Shown here in pieces: positions 20,050 through 29,961 of a stretch of DNA of 64,000 nucleotides. The stretch lies in assembly GCF_019931165.1 (NCBI RefSeq), contig NZ_JAIOUP010000009.1, forward strand, positions 1 through 64,000, written 5' to 3'. The notes beneath the pieces are model-generated. The model was not told where the DNA came from, did not search any database, and saw only the letters and a list, made by a program, of their open reading frames with translations. The stretch is from Schnuerera sp. xch1. GTDB taxonomy: Bacteria > Bacillota > Clostridia > Tissierellales > Tepidimicrobiaceae. Each line of letters starts with the position of its first letter. Within the stretch, counting starts at the first letter, position 1. The translations under genes were made by a program, and so were the position numbers.

Positions 20050-21864
20050 ATGCAGAAAAGCAAAAGGAAACTCAGTTCACGAAAATATAGCTATACTTCT
20101 TTATCAATATTGTCATTAATATTAATAGTAGGTATAGTCCCCTTAGTAGTAAGGTTAAAAGCAGTACCTCTTGAAGGTGCTTCTGCTGCATTTAAAGTTG
20201 GACAAGAGGTAAATGCAGACTTTTTCTCCTATTATAAGATGGTATGGTTTATAGTATTTACATCCATTGGAACAGCAATATTTCTTATAAAATACTTTTT
20301 CTATGAGAATATATACATAAAGAAAACCAATATCTATTATCCAATGATTGTATATACTGCTTTTGTAATTCTATCCACCATATTTGCAACACATAGGGAT
20401 GTAGCATTACAAGGATTCATGGATAGGTATGAGAATATGTATGTGCTTATAGGATATATGCTCTGCTTACTTTTAGCTATTAATATGATAGATAATGAAA
20501 AACAAGTTAAATATCTGTTATATACACTAGGAGTATCATCCATAATATTATCAGTTATTGGCATATTTCAATATGCAGGTTATGATTTATTTGCTTCAGA
20601 TTTTGGAAAGAGTTTGATAGTCCCTTCTCGCTTTGCAGATTCCATGGATAGTATGAAATTTCAGTTTGGTGGAAGTAAGAGAATATATGGAACCCTATTT
20701 AATCCAAACTATGTAGGCGTCTATATGAGTATTATATTTCCTCTATCAGCTACCATGTTGATATTGGCTAAAGATGTTTTTACAAAAGTATTCTTTGGAA
20801 TAGTAAGCATTTTATCACTTATAAATCTATTTGGCTCTGGTTCTAGAACAGGAATAATAAGTCTTGGTTTATATATTGTTCTTTTAATTGTTATATTCAG
20901 GAGTTTGATTATTAAAAGGTGGAAAGCATCATTAGTGATAATAGCCCTTCTAGGTGGGCTATTCTATGGAGCTAACCAATATACAGATGGACTTTTACAG
21001 AAGCGGTTGTTAGCTGTAAAGGATTCTATAGGCACGGTTCAAGTCAACAGTTTAAAGGACATTAACTTAGAGGATAATAGAGCTACTATAGCTATTGAGG
21101 ATTATGAAATAAACATTTCATATGATGATGAAGGGTACCATTTTAAAAATGAGAACAATGATGATTTAGAAATTACAGAAAAAGAAAATAAGATTACTTT
21201 TGCAGAAGAACCTTATAACCAGCATGTATTTACGAAGTATGTTTACGAAGGTACGCCTCTATTAAGATCTCAAATACGTACCAATATCGGTTGGAGGAAT
21301 TTTGACTTAGTAGTAGATGATGGGGAGTTTAAATTCCTTGGCTCTAAAGGGGAATTATCAGACTTGGAAAAGGCTCCAAGCTGGGGATTTAAAGGACGAG
21401 AAAGGATGGCATCTAGTAGAGGATATATTTGGTCTAGGTCTTTACCGTTGTTTAAGGATACATTCCTCTTAGGATATGGGCCAGACACTTATGCTTTACA
21501 TTTCCCTAATGATGACTATTTCGGTAAACTAATAGGGATGAGCAGGATAAATATATTAGTAGATAAACCTCATAATTATTATATACAAACTGGAATCAAC
21601 ACAGGAGTTATCTCTTTAATAGCTGTATTAGCAATATTTTTTATGTATATTGTCTCCAGCATTAAATTATATATAGATAAGAAGGATTATGGTAATCTAT
21701 ATGAAACTGCTGGTATATCAATATTCTTTGCTGTTTGTAGTTACTTGATGGTAAGTGTACTAAATGATAGTGTAATTTCAGTAGCACCTGTATTTTGGAT
21801 ATTATTAGGTACTGGTATAGGAATAAATATTAAATTAAAGAAAGAAAGAATTGAAAATAAATAG
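20050..21864 (+). CDS. O-antigen ligase / polymerase-type multispanning membrane protein
   Basis: 604 aa from the ATG at 20050, chosen because GGAGG (20037-20041) sits 8 nt upstream; a TTG-started extension is possible on paper only. About ten to twelve hydrophobic helices are visible, with the Wzy_C/O-antigen-ligase-type segment (FNPNYVGVYMSIIFPL, GSGSRTGIISLGL) and a large hydrophilic extracytoplasmic insertion at roughly residues 315-480, after which come TFLLGYGPDTYALHFP and KPHNYYIQTGINTGV. Family members ligate or polymerise lipid-linked glycans outside the membrane. It heads a group with a Wzz-type and a CapD-type gene, so polymerisation of a secondary wall or exopolysaccharide is likely. 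Confidence 0.82.
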   Translation: MQKSKRKLSSRKYSYTSLSILSLILIVGIVPLVVRLKAVPLEGASAAFKVGQEVNADFFSYYKMVWFIVFTSIGTAIFLIKYFFYENIYIKKTNIYYPMIVYTAFVILSTIFATHRDVALQGFMDRYENMYVLIGYMLCLLLAINMIDNEKQVKYLLYTLGVSSIILSVIGIFQYAGYDLFASDFGKSLIVPSRFADSMDSMKFQFGGSKRIYGTLFNPNYVGVYMSIIFPLSATMLILAKDVFTKVFFGIVSILSLINLFGSGSRTGIISLGLYIVLLIVIFRSLIIKRWKASLVIIALLGGLFYGANQYTDGLLQKRLLAVKDSIGTVQVNSLKDINLEDNRATIAIEDYEINISYDDEGYHFKNENNDDLEITEKENKITFAEEPYNQHVFTKYVYEGTPLLRSQIRTNIGWRNFDLVVDDGEFKFLGSKGELSDLEKAPSWGFKGRERMASSRGYIWSRSLPLFKDTFLLGYGPDTYALHFPNDDYFGKLIGMSRINILVDKPHNYYIQTGINTGVISLIAVLAIFFMYIVSSIKLYIDKKDYGNLYETAGISIFFAVCSYLMVSVLNDSVISVAPVFWILLGTGIGINIKLKKERIENK

Positions 21865-21870
21865 CTACAT

Positions 21871-21905
21871 AAATAGGGATAAAACCTTGTTTTTATCCCT
21901 ATTTT
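21871..21905 (+). terminator. intrinsic terminator after ligase gene
   Basis: AAATAGGGATAAAA pairs with TTTTATCCCTATTT around a short loop, ending in TTTT. Confidence 0.85.
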
Positions 21906-21964
21906 AGTGTAAAATATGAAATAGTAATACATGGAAATTAATACTAAGATATGGAGGATCACAT

Positions 21965-23173
21965 ATGGAGGAAATCAGTTTAAGAGAACTAATAGAAATA
22001 CTTATTAAAAGAAAAAAGTTAATCATCTTAATTACTGCATTTGCAGTATTAGCAGCTAGTATATTAAGCTTTTTTGTACTAAGTCCACAATATGAAGCAA
22101 AGATGATCTTGATGGCATCAAATTTGAGTGAACAGATCCAAAATAATGATGAAAATGGTAATGACAATCTAAATAATGTATTGGATACTATATCTCAATA
22201 TCCAAGTATGAATTTAGAAACCTATAGACAACAGATAAAGACACCTGAAGTTATGCAAAAGACGATTGAGGATTTAGACTTGCAAGAAGAATATTCAGTG
22301 AGTTCCCTAGCAAACAGTATAACTCTTGAAACAGTTGAAAACACAGAATTAATCACTATAAAGATGCAACATACTAATCCAGAAAAAGCTGCTAAAATCG
22401 TTAACAAGGTAGGAGAAAATTTTATTTCTATAGTAGAGAGTAATGTTAAAGAGAAAACGAATAAGGCTTCTCAAGACATAGAGAAACAGATGGCAATAGA
22501 GAAGGAAAAGTATGATAAGGCTTTATTGGAACAAAAGGAGCTATTATCTCAGCCTAGAAATGCTGATGAACTTCAATTGGAATTAGGCGCAAAGTTAAAA
22601 CAAATTACAAATTATAAGACTCAGTTGAATGATTTGACTATTAGAAAAGATGAATTGGAATCGGCCATTGCAACAGCAAAAAGTGAACCAAATAGGACCA
22701 ATAGCTTAACTATAAGGCAATCATCCAGTGGCTCTGGAACTATGAATTTGGTACTTGATGACACTGAGAAAGCTTTAAAAATAAATTTAGCTGAAGTGCA
22801 AGCAGGAATAAAAAGCACGACGAATAAAATAGCGGACATGGAAGAGGATATAGAAAACTTAAGGATAGAACTTCAAGATAAAGTACATAAGGAAGGATTA
22901 ATTGAGCAAAAGGTAGATATTGCGCAGACAACATATGAAGCTTTTGTAGAAAAATATGAAGAACTTAAAGTAACTGGGTCAACAGAAATAGGAGAGGCAA
23001 GTATTTCAGTTATTTCTAGTGCACATCCTTCAAATAATCCTGTTGCGCCTAGAAAGATGTTAAATATAGCAATAGCTTTAGTATTGGGAGTTATGGTAGG
23101 AGTATTTATAACCTTTTTCGTAGAATATTGGCAAAGTACAGAAGATACAAAATTGAATAAGGAGAAAATTTAA
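21965..23173 (+). CDS. Wzz-type polysaccharide chain-length regulator
   Basis: 402 aa. An N-terminal cytoplasmic stretch (EISLRELIEILIKRKKLI) is followed by TM1 (about 18-40), a long extracytoplasmic region with coiled-coil character (about 160-330), the conserved proline-rich segment SAHPSNNPVAPRK, and TM2 (about 365-390). This is the CapA/YveK/Wzz arrangement. No fused or adjacent BY-kinase is seen in the window. It starts with a GGAGG ribosome binding site and lies 19 bp before the CapD-type gene, so the two are co-transcribed. It likely sets glycan chain length together with the ligase/polymerase upstream. Confidence 0.88.
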   Translation: MEEISLRELIEILIKRKKLIILITAFAVLAASILSFFVLSPQYEAKMILMASNLSEQIQNNDENGNDNLNNVLDTISQYPSMNLETYRQQIKTPEVMQKTIEDLDLQEEYSVSSLANSITLETVENTELITIKMQHTNPEKAAKIVNKVGENFISIVESNVKEKTNKASQDIEKQMAIEKEKYDKALLEQKELLSQPRNADELQLELGAKLKQITNYKTQLNDLTIRKDELESAIATAKSEPNRTNSLTIRQSSSGSGTMNLVLDDTEKALKINLAEVQAGIKSTTNKIADMEEDIENLRIELQDKVHKEGLIEQKVDIAQTTYEAFVEKYEELKVTGSTEIGEASISVISSAHPSNNPVAPRKMLNIAIALVLGVMVGVFITFFVEYWQSTEDTKLNKEKI

Positions 23174-23192
23174 TAACAGGGGAGTTTTTATT

Positions 23193-25070
23193 ATGCAAAA
23201 AAGTAAAAAAGTCATATTATTATTGATCTTTGATGTTGTATTGATAAATCTATCTTATCTATTAGCGTTGTATTTAAGATTTGAAAGGAATATTGAATTA
23301 AGGTATTTAGAAACATATATAAGTAATGCAATCCTTCTAACTATGATAAAACTAGCGGTATTTCATTATTTTAAATTATATAAAAGCATATGGAAATATG
23401 CCAGTATAGATGAATTGATTAATATAACGGCGGCGTGTATTGTTGCAAATGCTGGAGCTTTAAGTTTTCTGGTCATTATGCAATCCCATCTTCCTAGATC
23501 TGTGTACATAATGGTTACTATATTGGATGTTATGCTCGTTGGTGGTATGAGATTTAGTGTTAGGGCATTAAGAAAGATAAAAAATGGTGTTATCATACCT
23601 AAAGGCAGTTATAGAAGGATTATGATAATTGGTGGTGGAGATGCAGGAGCCATGGTCATAAGGGAGTATAATAACCATACCCAATTAAATAGTAAGCCAG
23701 TTGCAATAATTGATGATGATGTTAAAAAACAAGACCTAATAATTCGGGGTGTTCCTGTATTAGGTAGGAGGGATGATATACCTAGATTAGCTGAGGAAAT
23801 GGAGATAGATGAGGTTATAATTGCAATACCCTCAGCCGATAGAAATGAAATAAGAGAGATTGTTGAAGTATGTAGACAAACCAAGTGTAAACTTAAAATA
23901 CTTCCTGGCATGTATGAATTGATTGATGGAGATGTAAGTATCAAAAAGATAAGGGATGTTCAGATAGAAGACCTTCTAGGCAGAGATGAGGTAAGATTGA
24001 ATGTAGAGGAAATAAGTTATTATATAAAAGGAAAAGTAGTATTGGTTACAGGTGGTGGCGGTTCTATTGGTTCTGAATTATGTAGACAGATTGCAAGATT
24101 TAAACCAAAGGAATTGATTATACTGGATATATATGAAAATAACGCATATGAAATTCAGAATGAGCTATTGAGGACTCATGATGATTTGAATCTTAAAACA
24201 GTTATAGCTTCAGTTAGAGATAAACATAGAATAGATGAAATAATGGAAAAGGAAAATCCAGAGGTTGTATTCCATGCAGCTGCTCACAAGCATGTTCCTC
24301 TTATGGAGGATAGTCCCAAGGAAGCGATCAAAAACAATGTGTTTGGAACTTTGAATATAGCTAGGTCTGCAAACGAATATGGAGTTAAAAGGTTTGTTAT
24401 GATTTCAACAGATAAGGCAGTAAATCCAACCAATGTGATGGGGGCTTCCAAACGAATATGTGAAATGATCATACAGTCTATAAATGAAATAAGCAATACA
24501 GAGTTTGTAGCTGTAAGATTTGGGAATGTTTTAGGTAGTAATGGAAGTGTTATTCCCCTCTTTAAGAAACAAATAGAAGAAGGGGGGCCAGTCACAGTAA
24601 CTCATCCAGAGGTAGTTAGGTATTTTATGACTATTCCTGAAGCTGTAAGATTGGTAATTCAAGCAGGAGCCATGGCTAAAGGCGGAGAAGTATTTGTATT
24701 GGATATGGGAGAACCTGTTAAGATAATGGATTTAGCAAAGGATTTAATAAAATTGTCAGGATTTGAACCAAATGTAGATATTCCAATAAAAATAATAGGG
24801 TTAAGACCTGGTGAGAAACTATTTGAGGAGTTATTGTTAGATGAAGAAGGGATTAGTTCAACTGAACACAATAAAATATTCATAGGTAAGCCTACATTCT
24901 TTGATTATAAGCTACTATTAAAATATTTAAATGGATTAGATGATATAATACATAATGAAACAGATAATGATTTAAAGGAATACCTGGAAAACATGGTGCC
25001 AACATATAAAAATAAGGACTGTGTAAATGAACAACTATGCAATAATGAAATAGCGGCAACTAAAGAATAG
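23193..25070 (+). CDS. CapD/EpsC-type membrane nucleotide-sugar 4,6-dehydratase
   Basis: 625 aa. Four N-terminal membrane helices (about 1-130) are followed by a first Rossmann-like domain (IMIIGGGDAGAMVI near residue 145) and a second SDR domain (VLVTGGGGSIGSE near 281). The SDR motif is STDKAVNPTNVMGASKR, where Met replaces Tyr of the YxxxK motif, as is usual for long FlaA1/PglF/CapD dehydratases. Expected reaction: UDP-GlcNAc to UDP-2-acetamido-2,6-dideoxy-4-keto-hexose, the first step of rare amino-sugar synthesis for glycans. It shares an operon with the Wzz-type gene and ends before a terminator. Confidence 0.9.
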   Translation: MQKSKKVILLLIFDVVLINLSYLLALYLRFERNIELRYLETYISNAILLTMIKLAVFHYFKLYKSIWKYASIDELINITAACIVANAGALSFLVIMQSHLPRSVYIMVTILDVMLVGGMRFSVRALRKIKNGVIIPKGSYRRIMIIGGGDAGAMVIREYNNHTQLNSKPVAIIDDDVKKQDLIIRGVPVLGRRDDIPRLAEEMEIDEVIIAIPSADRNEIREIVEVCRQTKCKLKILPGMYELIDGDVSIKKIRDVQIEDLLGRDEVRLNVEEISYYIKGKVVLVTGGGGSIGSELCRQIARFKPKELIILDIYENNAYEIQNELLRTHDDLNLKTVIASVRDKHRIDEIMEKENPEVVFHAAAHKHVPLMEDSPKEAIKNNVFGTLNIARSANEYGVKRFVMISTDKAVNPTNVMGASKRICEMIIQSINEISNTEFVAVRFGNVLGSNGSVIPLFKKQIEEGGPVTVTHPEVVRYFMTIPEAVRLVIQAGAMAKGGEVFVLDMGEPVKIMDLAKDLIKLSGFEPNVDIPIKIIGLRPGEKLFEELLLDEEGISSTEHNKIFIGKPTFFDYKLLLKYLNGLDDIIHNETDNDLKEYLENMVPTYKNKDCVNEQLCNNEIAATKE

Positions 25071-25109
25071 TAAACGTGATGAAAGATTACATACTAATTA
25101 ATTTCTAAA

Positions 25110-25147
25110 ACATCTTATGTGTAGAAATATTCATAAGATGTTTTTTT
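25110..25147 (+). terminator. terminator, left copy of a twin flanking the RND operon
   Basis: ACATCTTATG pairs with CATAAGATGT, followed by seven T. The sequence, including the loop core TAGAAATATT, is nearly the same as the terminator at 29738-29775 on the far side of the efflux operon. Confidence 0.88.
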
Positions 25148-25163
25148 GCATTTTTTATTTCTA

Positions 25164-25192
25164 TTGACAAAACTATTTAATAGATGTATTAT
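25164..25192 (+). promoter_or_regulatory. strong sigma-A promoter of RND efflux operon
   Basis: A perfect TTGACA (25164-25169), 17-bp spacer and TATTAT (25187-25192). The predicted leader is about 135 nt long and AT-rich. No local regulator gene is present in the window. Confidence 0.75.
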
Positions 25193-25332
25193 ATAGATAT
25201 TATATAAGTAAGTACTAACATACATAAAAATTTTAAATATTACAAATGTGGCAGAAGTAAAGGAATCCTTTCTATATAGATAATTGAAGATAAGATATTA
25301 AATAATACTTTAATGCAAGGAGTGATTAAGTT

Positions 25333-26616
25333 ATGAACAAAAGAAAGAGTTTTATTATTATATTAGCTTCACTTGTAATTGTAGGAGGTATAATAATTTT
25401 TAAAAACATTAAGGATACTGTAGACAGTAAAAGTGTTACAACACACACAGAAACTGAGACAGATCTTGGGATACCAGTTAAGCTAGAAAATGTAAGTAAA
25501 GGTGATATTGTTGAATCCATAAACTATATTGGAACAATAGAGCCTAAGAAATCTACAACTATTTCACCAACTATTGCAGGACAGATAGTTGAAGTTTATG
25601 TTGAAGAAGGAGTTAAAGTAAAAGCTGGTGATTTATTGGTTAAAATTGATGATAGTCAACTTGATGCAAGCCTTAAAACATCACAGAAAAAACTAGAAAC
25701 TTTGAAGACTAATTATAACTATTTAGTTGATAAAGTTGATGAGTTTTATGATTCAAATCCATTGATTAAAAAGCTGGAGAATGCTCAATCAAATTATGAA
25801 TTTTTAAAGGAAGAAAGAGATAAACATGAGAAGTTATATGATGAAGGAGCAATTTCAAAGAGTGCATACGATAAAATTCAACAGGAAACAGATACAGCAC
25901 GTCTTCAATTTGAGGAATTAGAGGCAACCATAGATGATAAATATAATCAATTAGTACATGAGAAAGATATGGCAGAGAAACAAATAGAAGAATTGAATTC
26001 ATCAATAAATGAACTAAATAATAAAATAGGAGATACTCTCATAAAAGCACCTATAGATGGAGTTGTAAAAATGGTTGAAGGCAATGTAGGGGATTTAGCT
26101 GCTGTTGGTAAACCTTTGGTTGCGATAGATAATAACGAAGAAATAATTGTAAAAATAAATGTACCTGAAAGTGATATTAGCAAGATGTCAATAGGAAGTA
26201 AGGCTTTGTTGGGAATGAATGGTGTAGACGATGAAATAACGGCAGAAGTAAGTAAAGTTATTCCTAATATTAATCCTAATACTAGAATAGGCATGGTAGA
26301 AATAGGTCCAATAAAAAATGAGAAGCCTGACCTATTGTTTTCGGGGAATAGCACAAATACAAGAATAGTGACAAATGAAGTAAAAGATAAATTAATTATA
26401 CCTAAGAATTCAATAAAGAAATTAAAAGGGAAAGACGTTGTATATTTATATAAGGATGGTGTGGTCAAAGAAGTTGAAATTGAAACAGGAATTACCGTTG
26501 GAGAGAATACAGAAGTCGTAAGTGGGTTAAAAGAAGGAGACAAAATAGCAGTAACAAACTTATCAAAATTACTTGATGGTGCTAAGGTATATGCTTTTAA
26601 AGGAGAAGATAAATAA
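25333..26616 (+). CDS. RND efflux adaptor (membrane fusion protein, HlyD/MFP family)
   Basis: 427 aa. A single N-terminal membrane anchor (residues 6-24) is followed by a lipoyl-type segment (IGTIEPKKSTTISPTIAGQI), a coiled-coil hairpin (about 115-235), the second lipoyl half (DTLIKAPIDGVVKMV), a beta-barrel, and a membrane-proximal domain ending GLKEGDKIAVTNLSKLLDGAKV. AAGGAG precedes the ATG. Its last base overlaps the start of the permease gene (TAATG), a translationally coupled pair. In a Gram-positive, adaptors of this type work with the permease at a single membrane; the substrate cannot be read from the sequence. Confidence 0.9.
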   Translation: MNKRKSFIIILASLVIVGGIIIFKNIKDTVDSKSVTTHTETETDLGIPVKLENVSKGDIVESINYIGTIEPKKSTTISPTIAGQIVEVYVEEGVKVKAGDLLVKIDDSQLDASLKTSQKKLETLKTNYNYLVDKVDEFYDSNPLIKKLENAQSNYEFLKEERDKHEKLYDEGAISKSAYDKIQQETDTARLQFEELEATIDDKYNQLVHEKDMAEKQIEELNSSINELNNKIGDTLIKAPIDGVVKMVEGNVGDLAAVGKPLVAIDNNEEIIVKINVPESDISKMSIGSKALLGMNGVDDEITAEVSKVIPNINPNTRIGMVEIGPIKNEKPDLLFSGNSTNTRIVTNEVKDKLIIPKNSIKKLKGKDVVYLYKDGVVKEVEIETGITVGENTEVVSGLKEGDKIAVTNLSKLLDGAKVYAFKGEDK

Positions 26617-29600
26617 TGAATATAGGTGGATTTTCAATTAAAAATAAATATTTCATTTTATCTATTGCCATAGCTATAGTAATCTTTGGAATTTATTCAA
26701 GGGTAACTATGAAAACACAGATGTCTCCAGATACAAATGCTCCCACTGTGACGGTGATTACTCAATATCCAGGTGCTTCATCTCAAGATGTAGTAAAAGA
26801 TGTAGTAGAACCAATGGAAGATGAATTTGGACAGTTAGAGGGTATTTACAATGTAAAATCTACAAGTCAGGATAATATAGCTATAATAACATTGGAGTTT
26901 GACTATGCTATAAATACTGACGAAGCAGCGATAGATATACAAAATTCAGTAAGCAGAATTAGAAATAAATTGCCTCCCAACATTAGTGAGCCTAGAATTT
27001 TAAAATTTGACTCATCACAAAAGCCAGTAGTTACGCTAAGTTTAAAAAGTGACTCTGTAGATATGAGAACTGTTAGACAAATAGCTGAAGATGAAATTGG
27101 CTACAGCTTACAATTGCTTGATGGTGTTGCTTCAGTTGATATGTTTGGAGGATATAATTCACTAGTTAAAGTAAATATTGATAAAAATAAGCTCGCATCC
27201 TATGGACTTACTTTACAACAGGTATCTTCAGTTTTAGCTCAGAATAATATAAAGGCACCTGGTGGAAAGCTAGTTGATGCTAATAAGGAAGTGTTAGTAA
27301 GAGTTGAGGAAGATTTAAACTCAATAGATGATATAGAAAATATTAGGATACCGTTAAAAGATGGAAACATGGTTTACTTAAAGGATATAGCTCAAGTAGA
27401 ACTATCTACAGAGGATTTAGAAAGTAATTACAGACATAAAGGAAATGAATCGATTGCATTGATGGTTTTGAAGACGACGGATGCTAATACAGTAGAGATT
27501 GTTGAAGATATTAAAGAAGAGGTAAAGATCTTAGAAGAGCAATATCCTTTTATTCAATTTGAGATAGCTCAAGATGATTCAGTATTTACCAACCAAATGG
27601 TTGATAATATGTCATCTAGCGTATTGATGTCAATGATATTTACAATAATTATTATAATGCTTTTTATCTCCAATATTAGTCAGTCATTGGTAGTTTCCAT
27701 TTCAATGCCATTGGTATTTTTAACGTCCTTGACATTAATGAAGTTTTCAGACATGAAATTAGACATGGTTACCCTTTCGGCGCTGATATTGAGTATAGGA
27801 TTTGTTGTTGATACGTCAATAATTGTTGTTGAAAACATAACAAAGCATAGGCAAGAAAATGGCAAGGAAATAGCTTTAGCAGCTATAGAAGGTACTAATG
27901 AAATAGCGATGCCTAGTATTGCAGGAGCAACGACTACATTAATAGTTTTAATACCTCTTTTATTTATAGAGGGTTTTGTTGGAGAGATGTTCACGCCATT
28001 GTCTTTAACTGTAATCTATGCAATAAGTGCATCTCTAGCAATAGCGCTTTTGATTATACCGCTTTTAACGGTGATGTTTAATAAATTCAAATTTACAAAA
28101 GCGGAGAAGTTAATTACTAGAATTACATTACCTTGGAACAAAATAATGGATAGGTTAAGGGAATTTTATATTAAAGTTCTGGATTTAGCTTTAAAAAACA
28201 AGATAAAAACACTATTAATAGCTTTATTTCTTTTAGTTTTAGGGGGAAGGTTCTTAATTAGTAATGGGATGGAAATGCTTCCTCAGTTTGATAGTGGAAC
28301 GACATATGTTTCAATCGAGATGGAGCCAGGAACGATGCTAGAAGAAACAAGTGCTGCAGTAGAACAAGTTGAAAATTTCCTAGCAGAAGAACAGATTGTT
28401 GTAAATCATGATGCTCAGATAGGTTATGAAAAGGGCAGCAACTTGCTTGGTGATTTTGGAGTAATGGGTACTAATCAAGCTCTTATGACCATTAATTTAA
28501 CGCCAAGGACAGAAAGAGAAGAAACCATATGGGATTTTCAAGAGAAGCTGCGTCGAGAGATAGAAGGAATTGCTGGAATCAAGAGGTATTCTGTTAAAGA
28601 GTTAGGAGGAACTGCAAATGCAAATGCCAAGGCGCCAATAGATATAAAGATAAGCGGTTCTGATCAGGAGATACTTTATGATATTGCAGATAATTTGCAA
28701 AAAGAGATTAGTAAAATAGAAGGAACTACAAATTTATATAAAAGCTTTAATATGGATAACTTACAGCTTAATGTAAAGATGAACGAGTCACGCATTCAAG
28801 AATTAGGGCTTACAAATGCAGCGGTAGCAAATCAAATCTATACCTCAATAGAAGGTATTGTAGGAACTGATATAGATATAGGAGAAACGGAAAATGTAGG
28901 GATTTCAGTTCAATATTTGGATGAGTACAAAGAATCTGTAGATAGTTTGTTGGATGTTTATATTGACACCCCTATAGGGGTTAAAGTGCCTCTAAGAGAA
29001 GTTGCAGAAGTGGAATTAAACGAAAGAGCAAATATTATCACTAGGGAGGACCTAGAATATACAATTGATATATTAGGATATACCCATTCAAGGGCTTTTA
29101 GTCATATAACTAGAGATATTAATGATGTAATTGAAGAGTATCCTCTACCAAGCGGATATTCAGTTGAAATAATAGGCGAACAGCAAAATATGTCAGATTC
29201 AGCTCAAGATATGATATTCCTTTTATCATTATCCATAGTATTTATTTACTTAATACTAGTACCACAGTTTAAGTCCTTTTTGCATCCTATTACAGTAATG
29301 GCAGCAATACCTCTTGTTGTTATAGGTGTAGCTCCAGCATTAGGATTGACAGAAAAGTATATGTCAATGCCTGTACTTTTAGGATTTATTCTCCTGGCTG
29401 GTACAGTTGTTAACAATTCAATACTTCTTGTAGAATTTATTGTAGAAAGAAGAAAAGAAGGAATGGAATTAAATGAATCCATATCAGAAGCAGTAAAATC
29501 TAGATTTAGGCCTATAATGATGACTGCACTTTCTGATATTACGGGTATGCTTCCTCTAGCAATGCAACTTGCATTAGGGTCAGAAAGATTTTCGCCTCTT

Positions 29601-29723
29601 GCAATTACAGTTATAGGAGGTATGACTGCAGCAACATTTTTAACAATGGTTATAATCCCAGTAATTTATGCACTCTTTGAAGGAATTAAAAACAGATTTA
29701 AAAAACATACTACTAATGCGTAA
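26616..29723 (+). CDS. RND-family efflux permease (AcrB/HAE1 type)
   Basis: 1035 aa with the RND plan: TM1, a large porter loop, six TMs, a second loop, six TMs. TM4 reads GFVVDTSIIVVENITKH, so only one Asp of the AcrB Asp-Asp pair is present. The TM10 equivalent reads GTVVNNSILLVEF, with Asn where AcrB has Lys940. These changes recur in many Firmicutes and MdtB/CzcA-like RND proteins as far as I know, so they do not prove loss of function. The start overlaps the adaptor stop. Likely exports amphipathic compounds or antimicrobials. Confidence 0.92.
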   Translation: MNIGGFSIKNKYFILSIAIAIVIFGIYSRVTMKTQMSPDTNAPTVTVITQYPGASSQDVVKDVVEPMEDEFGQLEGIYNVKSTSQDNIAIITLEFDYAINTDEAAIDIQNSVSRIRNKLPPNISEPRILKFDSSQKPVVTLSLKSDSVDMRTVRQIAEDEIGYSLQLLDGVASVDMFGGYNSLVKVNIDKNKLASYGLTLQQVSSVLAQNNIKAPGGKLVDANKEVLVRVEEDLNSIDDIENIRIPLKDGNMVYLKDIAQVELSTEDLESNYRHKGNESIALMVLKTTDANTVEIVEDIKEEVKILEEQYPFIQFEIAQDDSVFTNQMVDNMSSSVLMSMIFTIIIIMLFISNISQSLVVSISMPLVFLTSLTLMKFSDMKLDMVTLSALILSIGFVVDTSIIVVENITKHRQENGKEIALAAIEGTNEIAMPSIAGATTTLIVLIPLLFIEGFVGEMFTPLSLTVIYAISASLAIALLIIPLLTVMFNKFKFTKAEKLITRITLPWNKIMDRLREFYIKVLDLALKNKIKTLLIALFLLVLGGRFLISNGMEMLPQFDSGTTYVSIEMEPGTMLEETSAAVEQVENFLAEEQIVVNHDAQIGYEKGSNLLGDFGVMGTNQALMTINLTPRTEREETIWDFQEKLRREIEGIAGIKRYSVKELGGTANANAKAPIDIKISGSDQEILYDIADNLQKEISKIEGTTNLYKSFNMDNLQLNVKMNESRIQELGLTNAAVANQIYTSIEGIVGTDIDIGETENVGISVQYLDEYKESVDSLLDVYIDTPIGVKVPLREVAEVELNERANIITREDLEYTIDILGYTHSRAFSHITRDINDVIEEYPLPSGYSVEIIGEQQNMSDSAQDMIFLLSLSIVFIYLILVPQFKSFLHPITVMAAIPLVVIGVAPALGLTEKYMSMPVLLGFILLAGTVVNNSILLVEFIVERRKEGMELNESISEAVKSRFRPIMMTALSDITGMLPLAMQLALGSERFSPLAITVIGGMTAATFLTMVIIPVIYALFEGIKNRFKKHTTNA

Positions 29724-29737
29724 ATAATAATTTTAGA

Positions 29738-29775
29738 GCATCTTATGAATAGAAATATTCATAAGATGCTTTTTT
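29738..29775 (+). terminator. terminator, right copy of a twin flanking the RND operon
   Basis: A perfect 14-bp stem, GCATCTTATGAATA with TATTCATAAGATGC around a GAAA tetraloop, followed by six T. Confidence 0.95.
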
Positions 29776-29932
29776 AGTACTAATATAAAATGAATATAAG
29801 GAAGAAAGATATAGGTAGTTATGACTATTATTATAAGGATGTTTGTACATTATACACAGTAAAATGGCATATAATACAGTTTTTCTTAGACTAAATGTGC
29901 TAGTGAGGAATAATATACATAAATTCCAATAC

Positions 29933-29961
29933 TTGACACGACATTACAATTAATGTAAACT
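29933..29961 (+). promoter_or_regulatory. subtilase promoter with dyad operators in the spacer
   Basis: TTGACA (29933-29938), 17 bp, TAAACT (29956-29961). Two overlapping perfect dyads fill the spacer: ACATTA-N4-TAATGT (29941-29956) and TTACA-N5-TGTAA (29944-29958). A protein bound there would block RNA polymerase, so this is a candidate repressor site. The second dyad resembles BlaI/MecI-type TACA/TGTA operators, which is only a resemblance. Confidence 0.55.

Noticed and set aside
25947-26543. 198-codon minus-strand frame inside the efflux adaptor gene
   Set aside because: Antisense shadow of a clear MFP gene; composition is biased and there is no start signal.
29204-29482. Loss of function of the RND permease from missing proton-relay residues
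   Set aside because: Asn at the Lys940 position and a single TM4 Asp also occur in many presumably active RND proteins.
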